The notes below the pieces were generated by a model that did no database searches, had not been told where the DNA came from, and was given only the letters and a program-made list of their open reading frames with translations. From Oscillospiraceae bacterium (GTDB lineage Bacteria > Bacillota_A > Clostridia > Oscillospirales > Oscillospiraceae), in NCBI GenBank assembly GCA_017398105.1, contig JAFQHF010000140.1:1-64000 (forward strand): a DNA stretch of 64,000 nucleotides, given 5' to 3'. The position numbers and the translations under genes are program-made. Shown here piece by piece: positions 25,079 through 33,162 of this stretch. Each line of letters begins with the position of its first letter. The first letter of the stretch is position 1.

Positions 25079-25621
25079 TTATTTTTCGGCTTCCTGAATA
25101 TGATCAGCGGCCCACTGTCCGTAATTTTCCCGGTAAAAGTCATGGTACTGCCGGTACGTAAGGCTGCAGTCAAAGCCCATCAGCTCCATTCTGACACCAA
25201 ACAGCCAGACAAAAACCTCCATGCTTTTCATTCCGCACTTTTCATAAAAATGCTTCCGACGAATCCGCTCTTCCCTGTTTTCACAGTCCTCATAAACGCT
25301 TTCGATTTCCAGGAAGACACCCTTTCCGGCATAGTGCGTTCGCATCAGCTGCAGAATCTCCGTGCCGATGCCGGTTCCCCGCCGGATTTCCGCAACAGCC
25401 AGGTAGTCCAGCAGAATATTGGCTTGTCCGTTGATGGTGATGATCAGGCCCGCAAATTTCCCGTTCCGGGAAAACCGCCAGATATCCGTTACCCCTTTGC
25501 GGTGCATTTTCCGGATAATGGCAAAGGGCTTTTTCTCAGAGGCCGGGAAGGCCTTTTGATACAGGGTATACACCTGTGCCCACTGCCGGATGCCCTTGGG
25601 CGCAGCATATGTCAGCTCCAT
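25079..25621 (-). CDS. GNAT-family N-acetyltransferase
   Basis: 180 residues. The acetyl-CoA binding motif is RRGTGIGTEILQLM (R-x2-G-x-G), preceded by the beta-strand NILLDYLAVAEI, and followed by FLEIESVYEDCENREERIRR with FYEKCGMK, the typical C-terminal 'Y.k.GF' element. It transfers an acetyl group to an unknown amine. The start is the ATG at 25621 with GGAGAG upstream. It is read divergently from the rRNA methylase gene, and both promoters must lie in the 133 bases between them. Confidence 0.9.
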   Translation of the reverse strand: MELTYAAPKGIRQWAQVYTLYQKAFPASEKKPFAIIRKMHRKGVTDIWRFSRNGKFAGLIITINGQANILLDYLAVAEIRRGTGIGTEILQLMRTHYAGKGVFLEIESVYEDCENREERIRRKHFYEKCGMKSMEVFVWLFGVRMELMGFDCSLTYRQYHDFYRENYGQWAADHIQEAEK

Positions 25622-25697
25622 CGTTTCTCTCCTCCATGCAAAACTCAGGCAGTATTGTACCAGTCCCGCCGGAAAATGTCAATCCCGCCGGAAGGCT

Positions 25698-25726
25698 TTG
25701 ACTTTTTCGCACATCTTTGCTACTAT
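25698..25726 (+). promoter_or_regulatory. Promoter of the TrmH-family methylase gene and following operon
   Basis: TTGACT (25698-25703), 17-nt spacer, TACTAT (25721-25726), 28 bases before the start at 25755. It probably drives the closely spaced genes 25755-29204. Confidence 0.75.
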
Positions 25727-25754
25727 AGGGGCAAATTGATGTGAGGTAATGCTT

Positions 25755-26570
25755 ATGTCCAACGTAATTGAAATCACCGACTTCTCCGCACCGGAGCTGG
25801 ATGTGTATGCCCGGCTGACGGAGGCACAGCTTTTAAACCGCTTTGAGCCTGCCAAGGGCATGTTCATTGCGGAAAGCCCCAAGGTCATCCACCGGGCTCT
25901 GGATGGAGGCTGTGTGCCCGTTTCCATGCTGATGGAGCGCAAGGATATCGACGGCTCCGCCCGGGAGATCCTGCAGCGGTGCCCGGATATTCCCGTCTAC
26001 ACCGCCGATGAAGATCTGCTGTGCAGGCTCACCGGCTACCACCTGACCCGGGGCGTTCTGTGCGCCATGCGCCGTCCCCGGCTTCCCGCCATGGAAGAGA
26101 TCTGCCGCAGCGCCAGCCGTATTGTGATTCTGGAAAATGTGCAGAATCCCACCAATGTTGGTGCCATCTTCCGTTCTGCTGCAGCCCTGGGCATGGATGC
26201 GGTGCTGCTGACACCCGGCTGCAGCAATCCGCTGTACCGCCGCAGCGCCAGAGTCAGCATGGGCACCGTTTTCCAGATCCCCTGGACCTTCACCCCGGCC
26301 TGGCCGGAGGAAGGCATGGCTCAGCTTCGCGCACTGGGCTTCCGGACCGCAGCCATGGCTCTGAGCGACAATTCCGTTTCCATCGACGATCCCCAGCTGC
26401 TGGCAGAGGAAAAGCTTGCGATCCTCATGGGCAGCGAAGGAGACGGCCTGACGGAAACCACCATCGCCGGCTGCGATTACACCGTAAAAATCCCCATGTA
26501 TCACGATGTGGATTCGCTGAACGTGGCAGCCGCCAGTGCCGTTGCCTTCTGGCAGCTGCGGAAAAAGTAA
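25755..26570 (+). CDS. TrmH/SpoU-family RNA 2'-O-methyltransferase
   Basis: 271 residues. An N-terminal substrate-binding region (LNRFEPAKGMFIAESPKVIH) precedes a SPOUT methyltransferase domain with its three motifs: NPTNVGAIFRSAAALG, LAILMGSEGDGL and IPMYHDVDSLNVAAASAVAF. It methylates a ribose in 23S rRNA or tRNA using S-adenosylmethionine; the target base cannot be told from sequence. I prefer the ATG at 25755 to that at 25749 because GAGGT (25743-25747) is spaced correctly only for it. First gene of a run of six genes on the plus strand. Confidence 0.93.
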   Translation: MSNVIEITDFSAPELDVYARLTEAQLLNRFEPAKGMFIAESPKVIHRALDGGCVPVSMLMERKDIDGSAREILQRCPDIPVYTADEDLLCRLTGYHLTRGVLCAMRRPRLPAMEEICRSASRIVILENVQNPTNVGAIFRSAAALGMDAVLLTPGCSNPLYRRSARVSMGTVFQIPWTFTPAWPEEGMAQLRALGFRTAAMALSDNSVSIDDPQLLAEEKLAILMGSEGDGLTETTIAGCDYTVKIPMYHDVDSLNVAAASAVAFWQLRKK

Positions 26571-26598
26571 CCTGCTTTAAAGAAACGAGGCGCTTTTT

Positions 26599-27144
26599 AT
26601 GGAGTTTCCCAAAAAGAAAATACAGTTAAAAAACGGCCGGACCGCCGTTTTCCGCAGTCCCGCGCCGGAGGATGCGCAGGGAATGCTGGACTTTCTGAAA
26701 ACCGCTGCCGGTGAAACAGAGTTTTTGATCCGTTACCCGGAGGAATGCCTGGAGGATGTGGAAACTGAGAAAGCATTTCTCTCCAACATCAACCATTCCG
26801 ATACCAACATTATGATCTTATGCGAAATGGACGACCGCATTGTAGGCAACTGCCACCTATCCTACCGTCCGCGTCTGAAGCTTCGCCACCGGGGTGAAGT
26901 TGCCATCGCTCTTTTGCGCCAATACTGGCATCTTGGCATAGGCACCGCCATGTTTGAAGAGATGAGCGCCCAGGCAAAGGAACTGGGCCTGGAACAGTTA
27001 GAGCTGAGCTATATTGAGGGCAACCAACGCGCCCGGGGACTGTACGAAAAAATGGGCTTTTACGAGGTTGCCCGGATTCCGGACGCAAACCGTCTGAAGG
27101 ACGGAAGTATGCGAAGCGACATTCTGATGATGAAGAAACTGTGA
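26599..27144 (+). CDS. GNAT-family N-acetyltransferase (RimJ/RimL-like)
   Basis: 181 residues. MEFPKKKIQLKNGRTAVFRS then SPAPEDAQGMLDFLKTAAGE starts a GNAT fold; VAIALLRQYWHLGIGTAMFE holds the acetyl-CoA loop; LELSYIEGNQRARGLYEKMG is the family's conserved C-terminal motif. The acceptor is not known; many relatives acetylate ribosomal proteins or small amines. It follows the methylase gene by 28 bases with a GAGG site, and the next gene follows 9 bases later, so it is operonic. Confidence 0.92.
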   Translation: MEFPKKKIQLKNGRTAVFRSPAPEDAQGMLDFLKTAAGETEFLIRYPEECLEDVETEKAFLSNINHSDTNIMILCEMDDRIVGNCHLSYRPRLKLRHRGEVAIALLRQYWHLGIGTAMFEEMSAQAKELGLEQLELSYIEGNQRARGLYEKMGFYEVARIPDANRLKDGSMRSDILMMKKL

Positions 27145-27153
27145 GGTAACACT

Positions 27154-27696
27154 ATGCAACTGCAAACCGGCCGCCCCGCCGACTGTACCGGGCGGCTTGA
27201 CAAGGAAATCCGCTGCTATGACCTGCTGGACCGGTTGAACATCCCCTACCAGCGCATTGATCACGAAGCGGCCATGACCATGGAAGCCTGCGTGGAGATC
27301 GACAAGGCACTTGATGCCACCATCTGTAAAAATCTGCTGCTGTGCAACCGGCAGTGCACCGCCTTTTATCTGCTGATGCTGCCCGGTGACAAGCACTTTA
27401 AAACCAGCATTCTCAGCAAAGCCATCGGTTCTTCCCGCCTAAGCTTTGCCAGCCCGGAATACATGGAGAAATATCTGGACATTACCCCCGGCTCTGTCAG
27501 CGTGCTGGGCCTCATGAACGACCATGAGCACCATGTGGAGCTGCTCATGGATGAGGATGTGCTGAAGGGAGAATACTTCGGCTGCCATCCCTGCATCAAC
27601 ACCTCCAGCCTGCGGCTGAAAACCGCAGACCTGATGGAAAAGATCATCCCCGCCATGGATCATCCCGCCCGGATCGTGACCCTGCCCCAGGAATAA
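27154..27696 (+). CDS. Prolyl-tRNA synthetase-associated editing protein (ProXp/PrdX, YbaK fold)
   Basis: 180 residues of the YbaK/ProX family. These trans-editing deacylases remove alanine (or cysteine) wrongly attached to tRNA-Pro and protect translation accuracy. Signatures: RLNIPYQRIDHEAAMTMEAC near the start, CKNLLLCNRQCTAFYLLMLP with the catalytic-type Lys (CKNL), GSVSVLGLMNDHEHHVELLM, and the terminal GCHPCINTSSLRLK. Stand-alone in the cytoplasm. It lies between an acetyltransferase and a kinase gene with 3-9 base gaps, so it is part of one transcript. Confidence 0.92.
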   Translation: MQLQTGRPADCTGRLDKEIRCYDLLDRLNIPYQRIDHEAAMTMEACVEIDKALDATICKNLLLCNRQCTAFYLLMLPGDKHFKTSILSKAIGSSRLSFASPEYMEKYLDITPGSVSVLGLMNDHEHHVELLMDEDVLKGEYFGCHPCINTSSLRLKTADLMEKIIPAMDHPARIVTLPQE

Positions 27697-27699
27697 ACC

Positions 27700-28485
27700 A
27701 TGAAGCGAACGCACATTACCCCCGACCTGTCCCAATTTCCGGAGGAACTGCATGTCCTTCTGGAGCACGGCTCCGTCTTTGACAGCAGCTGCTCCAAAGC
27801 CGCCCGGGTTTTCTATCTGGATGCAGAGGGCGGGCTGTTTCTGAAAACGGCGGCCGCAGGCAGTCTGAAAACCGAAGCGGATATGACCCGATATTTTCAC
27901 GAAAAGAAGCTGAGCACAGAAGTTGTCTGCTATCTGACAGACGACCATGACTGGCTGCTGACCCGGCGTATCCCCGGCGAGGACTGTGTATTTCCCGCCT
28001 ATCTGGACGACCCCAAACGGCTCTGTGATACGCTGGCCCAGCTGCTGCGGCAGCTTCACGAAACCTCCTTTGAAGGCTGTCCGGTTCCAAACCGCTGCGA
28101 TGCCTACCGAAAAACCGCCCGGCGCAATTATGCTGCCGGTTTCTGTGATCTGAGCCTGTTTCCGGAGAAGTGGGGCTTTGCCTCTGCCGAAGAAGCCTGG
28201 GCCATCGTACAGGCCAATGGAAACCATCTGAAAAACGACACCCTGCTTCACGGTGATTACTGTCTTCCCAACATTCTTCTGGATGACTGGCGTTTTTCCG
28301 GTTTTATCGATCTGGACAGCAGTGGTGTGGGAGACCGGCATATCGACCTGTTCTGGGGCGTTTGGACACTGTTTTTTAATCTGAAAACCAACGTTTATTA
28401 TGACCGGTTCCTGGATGCCTACGGCCGGGAACGGATTGAGCCGGAGCTGCTGCGGACAGTGGCAGCCTTTGAAGTATTCGGCTGA
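27700..28485 (+). CDS. Aminoglycoside phosphotransferase-like (APH family) kinase
   Basis: 261 residues of the APH/choline kinase fold. The ATP-binding N-lobe has Lys49 (GGLFLKTAAAG); the catalytic loop is LLHGDYCLPNILLDD (Asp186, Asn191) and the metal-binding motif FIDLDSSGVGDRHIDL. It resembles APH(3') enzymes, but in this housekeeping-like operon a small-molecule kinase with no resistance role is as likely; resistance cannot be claimed. The start follows the previous stop by 3 bases. No transmembrane segment. Confidence 0.88.
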   Translation: MKRTHITPDLSQFPEELHVLLEHGSVFDSSCSKAARVFYLDAEGGLFLKTAAAGSLKTEADMTRYFHEKKLSTEVVCYLTDDHDWLLTRRIPGEDCVFPAYLDDPKRLCDTLAQLLRQLHETSFEGCPVPNRCDAYRKTARRNYAAGFCDLSLFPEKWGFASAEEAWAIVQANGNHLKNDTLLHGDYCLPNILLDDWRFSGFIDLDSSGVGDRHIDLFWGVWTLFFNLKTNVYYDRFLDAYGRERIEPELLRTVAAFEVFG

Positions 28486-28499
28486 GGAAGGAGAAAGCT

Positions 28500-29204
28500 A
28501 TGTACAGCGACGTTTTCTGCAAGGTCTATAATGAATTCGGCTGGAACTACTATCCCGAAGCCTTCGGCGTACATCTGCTGCTGTGGATGCAGGAAAAACA
28601 GTTTCACCCGAAAAGCAGCCTGGATCTGGCCTGCGGCACCGGCATCCTCTGCCAGATTCTGCACAAGCTGGGACTGGATGTGTGGGGCATGGATTTTTCC
28701 GAGGGCATGATCGCCATCGCCCGTGAAAACAATCCGTCCATTCACTATGATGTTGCGGACATGATCCTTTACCGCCCGGATAAGACCTTCGACCTGGTCA
28801 CCTGCACCGGCGATGCCCTGAATCACATTTTAAATCTTTCAGATGTGGAGAAAATTTTCCGGAACGTCTATGCCTACCTGAATCCCGGCGGATATTTTAT
28901 TTTCGATATTCTCAACGAAACCGAAGTCTCCCCCTGCGAACCCTTTGATGTGGATTTCAGCGAAACGGTCCGGGCCCGGTTCCAGATCACCAGAGAGGAT
29001 TCCGGAATCATTCAGTTGCGGACCAAGGTCTTTGAGAACAACGCATTTCAGTTTGAGGAAGTCATTACCGAAATCATCCATGATCCCGATGCCATCTGCG
29101 CGCTGCTGCGTAACTGCGGCTTCACCGTTGAGCGGCTTGACAACCAGCTGACGGCGCTGGCAGACCACCGCAGCACCACCTGGTATGTGATCGCCAGAAA
29201 ATAA
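28500..29204 (+). CDS. Class I SAM-dependent methyltransferase
   Basis: 234 residues. Motif I SSLDLACGTGILCQIL (about 40-55), then LGLDVWGMDFSEGMIAIARE (motif II region with the acidic residue), and FDLVTCTGDALNHIL (motif IV region). Typical of the YcgJ/UbiE-like small-molecule methyltransferases with DUF4942-like C-terminal strands. Substrate unknown. The start ATG at 28500 has GAAGGAG upstream. Last gene of the plus-strand run, ended by the terminator at 29223-29255. Confidence 0.92.
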   Translation: MYSDVFCKVYNEFGWNYYPEAFGVHLLLWMQEKQFHPKSSLDLACGTGILCQILHKLGLDVWGMDFSEGMIAIARENNPSIHYDVADMILYRPDKTFDLVTCTGDALNHILNLSDVEKIFRNVYAYLNPGGYFIFDILNETEVSPCEPFDVDFSETVRARFQITREDSGIIQLRTKVFENNAFQFEEVITEIIHDPDAICALLRNCGFTVERLDNQLTALADHRSTTWYVIARK

Positions 29205-29222
29205 TTTCAAAAAACATCCCGG

Positions 29223-29260
29223 TTCCGGGGCGGAAAACCTGTTTCTGCCCCGGAATTTTT
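29223..29260 (+). terminator. Intrinsic terminator
   Basis: TTCCGGGGC (29223-29231), 15-nt loop, GCCCCGGAA (29247-29255), then TTTTT. It ends the operon that begins at 25755. Confidence 0.8.
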
Positions 29261-29322
29261 GTCAAAAACAGGAAGGATCTTGTCTGCTGCGCAAAATTAA
29301 GAAAAACTTAAAGCTCCTGTAA

Positions 29323-29351
29323 TTGACTTTTCTCCCTGCCTTTCGTATCAT
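29323..29351 (+). promoter_or_regulatory. Promoter of the MacAB-type export operon
   Basis: TTGACT (29323-29328), 17-nt spacer, TATCAT (29346-29351), 38 bases before the ATG at 29390. Confidence 0.75.
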
Positions 29352-29389
29352 GTTGGAAAGTGATTATTGATACCCTGGAGGAATACCCT

Positions 29390-30568
29390 ATGAAACTGAA
29401 GCGCTGGCTTTCCGGCTTTCTTGCCCTTGGACTCAGCTTCGCTCTGACCGGCTGTGCAGGCGGCACGGCTGTGTATGTCCAGTCCGTAAAGACCTTGTCC
29501 AGTCTGGGCGGCATTGCCCCCGGCGACCGCTTTGCCGGTCTGGTCGTATCGGAAAACGTGACCGAGATCAAAAAGGATGCCGACAAGACCATCAAAGAGC
29601 TGAAGGTCAAGGAAGGCGATGATGTCAAAAAAGATCAGGCGCTTTTTGCCTATGACACCGAGGAGCTGCAGCTGGCGCTGGACAAGCAGAAGCTGGAGCT
29701 GGAACAGCTGCAGGCATCCATCGAAACCTACAAATCCCAGATCACTGCCCTGGAACGGGAGCGGGCCGGAACCTCCGGCAGTGCCCGGCTGCAGTATACT
29801 CTGGAGATTCAGACGGCCCAGCTGGATATCAAGGAAGCGGAAATCAAGATCAAGGCCAAGGAAGCCGAAATTGAGAAGTCCGAAAATCTGCTGGAAAATG
29901 CTGTGGTGGTCTCTCCCATTCAGGGCCGGGTCCAGAGCATCAACGAAACCGGCACCAACCAGTACGGTGAGCCTGTGGCCTATATCACCATTCAGCAGGT
30001 AGGCTCCTACCGGATCAAGGGCACCATCGGAGAACTCCAGCGCGGCGGCATTACGGAAGGCGACCGGGTCCGGATCTTCTCCCGCACCGACGAAAACCAG
30101 GTCTGGGGCGGCACTGTTACGCTTGTGGATTACGAAAATCCCTCTCAGGGCTCTGATATGGACCGGTACTACGGTATGTCTGCCGATGAAATGACCTCCG
30201 CCAGCAAATATCCCTTCTATGTAAAGCTGGACAGCACCGACGGTCTTCTGCTGGGACAGCATATCTATATGGAGCTGGAGCCGGAAGAGGGCGAAATGTC
30301 CGGCATCGGCATCAGCAGCGCCTTCATCGCCTACGATGAGACAGGGCTTCCCTATGTCTGGGCCGAAAAGCACGGCCGGCTGGAAAAGCGCACCGTGACG
30401 CTGGGCGAGTATAATCCCATGATGGATCTGCAGGAGATCACCGAAGGCATTTCTCTGGAAGATTACATTGCCTTCCCGGATTCCGAGCTTTGCACCGAGG
30501 GGGCACCCACCACCCGGGATGCACCGGAAGCGGAAACGGAAGCTGCCCCCGAAGGGGAGGTGGCCTGA
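29390..30568 (+). CDS. HlyD/MacA-type adaptor lipoprotein of an ABC exporter
   Basis: 392 residues. A lipoprotein signal peptide with lipobox ALTGC (Cys22), so it is anchored outside the membrane. The core follows the adaptor plan: first half of the barrel/lipoyl region (ITELKVKEGDDVKKDQALFA-like), coiled-coil hairpin of about 80 residues (LQLALDKQKLELEQLQASIE ... LDIKEAEIKIKAKEAEIEKS), second lipoyl half VVVSPIQGRVQSINETGTNQ, then beta-barrel strands. Partner of the ATPase and permease encoded after it. The start is the ATG at 29390 with GGAGG upstream. Its stop overlaps the start of the ATPase gene. Confidence 0.9.
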   Translation: MKLKRWLSGFLALGLSFALTGCAGGTAVYVQSVKTLSSLGGIAPGDRFAGLVVSENVTEIKKDADKTIKELKVKEGDDVKKDQALFAYDTEELQLALDKQKLELEQLQASIETYKSQITALERERAGTSGSARLQYTLEIQTAQLDIKEAEIKIKAKEAEIEKSENLLENAVVVSPIQGRVQSINETGTNQYGEPVAYITIQQVGSYRIKGTIGELQRGGITEGDRVRIFSRTDENQVWGGTVTLVDYENPSQGSDMDRYYGMSADEMTSASKYPFYVKLDSTDGLLLGQHIYMELEPEEGEMSGIGISSAFIAYDETGLPYVWAEKHGRLEKRTVTLGEYNPMMDLQEITEGISLEDYIAFPDSELCTEGAPTTRDAPEAETEAAPEGEVA

Positions 30569-31257
30569 TGCCGATCCTGAAGCTGACAGACATCTGCAAG
30601 GATTACATGCAGGGCAAAGAGCCTGTGCGGGTCCTGAAAAACATCAATCTTTCTGTTGAACAGGGGGATTATCTTGCCATCATGGGGCCCTCCGGCTCCG
30701 GAAAAACCACGCTGATGAATCTCATCGGCTGCCTGGACGTACCCACCTCCGGTCATTACGAACTGGACGGCCGGGATCTGAAGGACTTAAGCGATGACGA
30801 CCTGGCCGATATCCGCAACAAGCACATCGGCTTCGTCTTCCAGAGCTTTCACCTGCTTCCCAAAATGGACGCCCTGGACAATGTGGCGCTGCCGCTGCTG
30901 TACGCTGACGTTCCCCTGAAGGAGCGGCGGGAGCGGGCAGAGGAGGCACTGAAAGCCGTCGGTCTGGGGGAGCGCATCCATTTTCTTCCCAACCAGCTTT
31001 CCGGCGGCCAGTGCCAGAGAGTCGCCATTGCCCGGGCCATTGTCACCAAGCCTGCCCTGCTGCTGGCGGATGAGCCCACCGGTGCACTGGACACCAAAGC
31101 CGGAAATCAGATCATGGAAATCTTCCGGCAGCTGAGTCAAAGCGGCATGACCATCATCATGATCACCCACGAGCCCAGCATCGCCCAATGTGCGGACAAG
31201 ACCTACCGCATTCTGGACGGTGAGCTGTACACCGGGGAAGATGGGAGGCTGTCATGA
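30568..31257 (+). CDS. ABC transporter ATP-binding protein (MacB/LolD type)
   Basis: 229 residues. All nucleotide-binding motifs are present: Walker A MGPSGSGKTT (39-48), Q-loop FVFQSFHLLP, signature LSGGQCQRVAIARA, Walker B LLLADEPTGALD and H-loop MITHEPS. The MacB-like subfamily powers export of peptides, lipoproteins or antibiotics by a mechanotransmission cycle. It begins one base before the end of the adaptor gene's stop (TGATG), and its own stop overlaps the next ATG (ATGA), so all four genes are translationally coupled. Confidence 0.95.
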   Translation: MPILKLTDICKDYMQGKEPVRVLKNINLSVEQGDYLAIMGPSGSGKTTLMNLIGCLDVPTSGHYELDGRDLKDLSDDDLADIRNKHIGFVFQSFHLLPKMDALDNVALPLLYADVPLKERRERAEEALKAVGLGERIHFLPNQLSGGQCQRVAIARAIVTKPALLLADEPTGALDTKAGNQIMEIFRQLSQSGMTIIMITHEPSIAQCADKTYRILDGELYTGEDGRLS

Positions 31258-33149
31258 AAAAACTGCCAAAGTGGACCAAAAAGAAATGGATTATTGTCGG
31301 AACCGCCCTGACGCTTACCGCCGCCATCGGCGCAGGCATCCTGCTGGGCGGCAGCAAGGAGCCTGTCAATGTCTATGCCTTCCAGTATATCGGCATGACG
31401 GAATTCTGGGGCGATTCCCAGGAAAGCTACGGCCCGGTTTCCACCGACAAGATCCAAACCGTATTTCTGTCTGATACCCAGACTGTCACCGAAATATTGG
31501 TCGAAAAGGGAGATACCGTCAAAAAAGGCGATGTGCTCATGACCTTCGATACCTCCCTGGACAGCATCTCCCTGGAGCGGAAGGAGCTGGAACTGGAAAA
31601 GCTGAAGCTCCAGCTGGAAGAAAACCAGAAAAAACTGGAAGAACTGAAAAACACCCAGCCCGTAGACCCGGATCCTCCCTCCCAGCCCTCCGACAAGGAT
31701 GAGGAGGAAGACCTGGGGCCGGAACTGGAAGGTGCCTTCCAAATTTCGGAGGATCCGGACTTTGACGGCAGCTCCGAAGAAAAGCCCCTGATCTGCTGGC
31801 TGCACGATCTGGCGGATATCAGCGATGCCCTGCTGGAAAGACTCCGGGCCCGTTCTGAAACCCTGCAGGCAATCGCAGCGGAAACCCAGCCGGAGGAAAC
31901 CCAGCCGGAAGAGACGCAGCAGATCCCCTCCAATGCCTCTGCCGTTCCGGATCTGATCCCCATTGAAGAGATCCCGGTCGTTCCGGAGGAATCCACAAGT
32001 CCCAGCGAACCGGAACCCGCCGTGCCGGAAGTCTCCGAACCGGAGACGCCTCCCGTCCCCTCCGACCCGGAACCTGAGCCGTCCGCACCATCAGAACCGG
32101 AAACCGTCCCGGACGCCTCTGAGCCGGAGACCCAGCCCCCGGATTCCACCGATCCTTCCGATCCCACTGATCCCACCGAGCCTCCCGAAGATCCTCAGGC
32201 TCCTGAAGTTACGGAATATTATGTGATCTTTAAGGTCACAGACAAAAATATGGCCCTGGGGCAGCGCCTGCAGTGGCAGGGCATGCATATCCTGGGTTAT
32301 GCGGATCATGGATTTTCCTTCCGCTTCTTTGATGCCTCCGCCGTTGAGGATTACACCCTGATCCCGGAGGAGGAAGAAACCGAAGAAGATATCCTTCCGG
32401 ATTTCACCATCACCTATACCTCCCAGCAGCTGGCGCAGATGCGCCGGGATCTGAATAAGCAGATTAAGGAGCTGGAATTCAACATCCGGCTGACCGAAGC
32501 CGAGTATAAGATCATGCAGGCGGAACTCAGCGACGGCAACATTTACGCAGAGATCGACGGCGAAGTGGTTTCCCTGCTGACCGAGGAGGAAGCTCAGGGC
32601 GGCATGCAGCCCCTGATCAAGGTTTCCGGCGGCGGCGGCTTCTTTGTGGAAGGCAGCGTCAGCGAGCTGGAAAAGGACAGACTGAAGCCCGGTCAGGAGG
32701 TCACCATCAACGACTGGAATACCGGAAACACCTATACCGGTGAAGTCAGATCCATCGGAGATTTCCCCTCCGGCGACGACAACTGGAACGGCATGGGCAA
32801 TCCCACTGCCTCTTACTATCCTTTCCAGGTTTTCATCAGCGGGGAAGCCGACCTGCAGGCAGGCCGGTATGTCAGCGTTACCTACTCCACCTCTTCTTCG
32901 GAAAACGGCGTATATCTGGAAAACCCCTTCGTCCGAACAGAACAGGGCCGCTCCTATGTCTTTGCCATGGACAAGAACGGCAAGCTGGAGAAACGGTATG
33001 TCACCGTAGGCAAGTCCCTGTGGGGCAGCTATAAGGAGATCCTCAGCGGTGTCAGCGAGGATGACTTCCTGGCCTTCCCCTACGGCAAAGAGGTCGTCGA
33101 AGGCGCACCTGCGGTGGAAAGCGATCTTTCCGCCCTGTATACCTACTAA
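31254..33149 (+). CDS. Second HlyD-type adaptor with long acidic proline-rich insert
   Basis: 631 residues, far longer than the usual 350-420. An N-terminal membrane anchor (KKWIIVGTALTLTAAIGAGI, residues 11-30), then the first lipoyl half VTEILVEKGDTVKKGDVLMT and the first coiled-coil arm (about 104-132). There follows an insert of roughly 260 residues dominated by Pro, Glu, Ser, Asp and Thr (repeated SEPE, PSDP and TDPT runs), then the second arm (about 385-420), second lipoyl half YAEIDGEVVSLLTEEEAQGG and barrel. The insert sits at the tip of the coiled coil, outside the cell, where it could span or bind cell-wall material (inference). It is coupled to the ATPase gene by ATGA. Confidence 0.85.
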   Translation: MKKLPKWTKKKWIIVGTALTLTAAIGAGILLGGSKEPVNVYAFQYIGMTEFWGDSQESYGPVSTDKIQTVFLSDTQTVTEILVEKGDTVKKGDVLMTFDTSLDSISLERKELELEKLKLQLEENQKKLEELKNTQPVDPDPPSQPSDKDEEEDLGPELEGAFQISEDPDFDGSSEEKPLICWLHDLADISDALLERLRARSETLQAIAAETQPEETQPEETQQIPSNASAVPDLIPIEEIPVVPEESTSPSEPEPAVPEVSEPETPPVPSDPEPEPSAPSEPETVPDASEPETQPPDSTDPSDPTDPTEPPEDPQAPEVTEYYVIFKVTDKNMALGQRLQWQGMHILGYADHGFSFRFFDASAVEDYTLIPEEEETEEDILPDFTITYTSQQLAQMRRDLNKQIKELEFNIRLTEAEYKIMQAELSDGNIYAEIDGEVVSLLTEEEAQGGMQPLIKVSGGGGFFVEGSVSELEKDRLKPGQEVTINDWNTGNTYTGEVRSIGDFPSGDDNWNGMGNPTASYYPFQVFISGEADLQAGRYVSVTYSTSSSENGVYLENPFVRTEQGRSYVFAMDKNGKLEKRYVTVGKSLWGSYKEILSGVSEDDFLAFPYGKEVVEGAPAVESDLSALYTY

Positions 33150-33162
33150 GGAGGCAAGGACT

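Noticed and set aside
27700..28485. Aminoglycoside resistance gene
   Set aside because: The kinase fold is clear, but the housekeeping-type operon and the divergent substrate lobe do not support a resistance claim.
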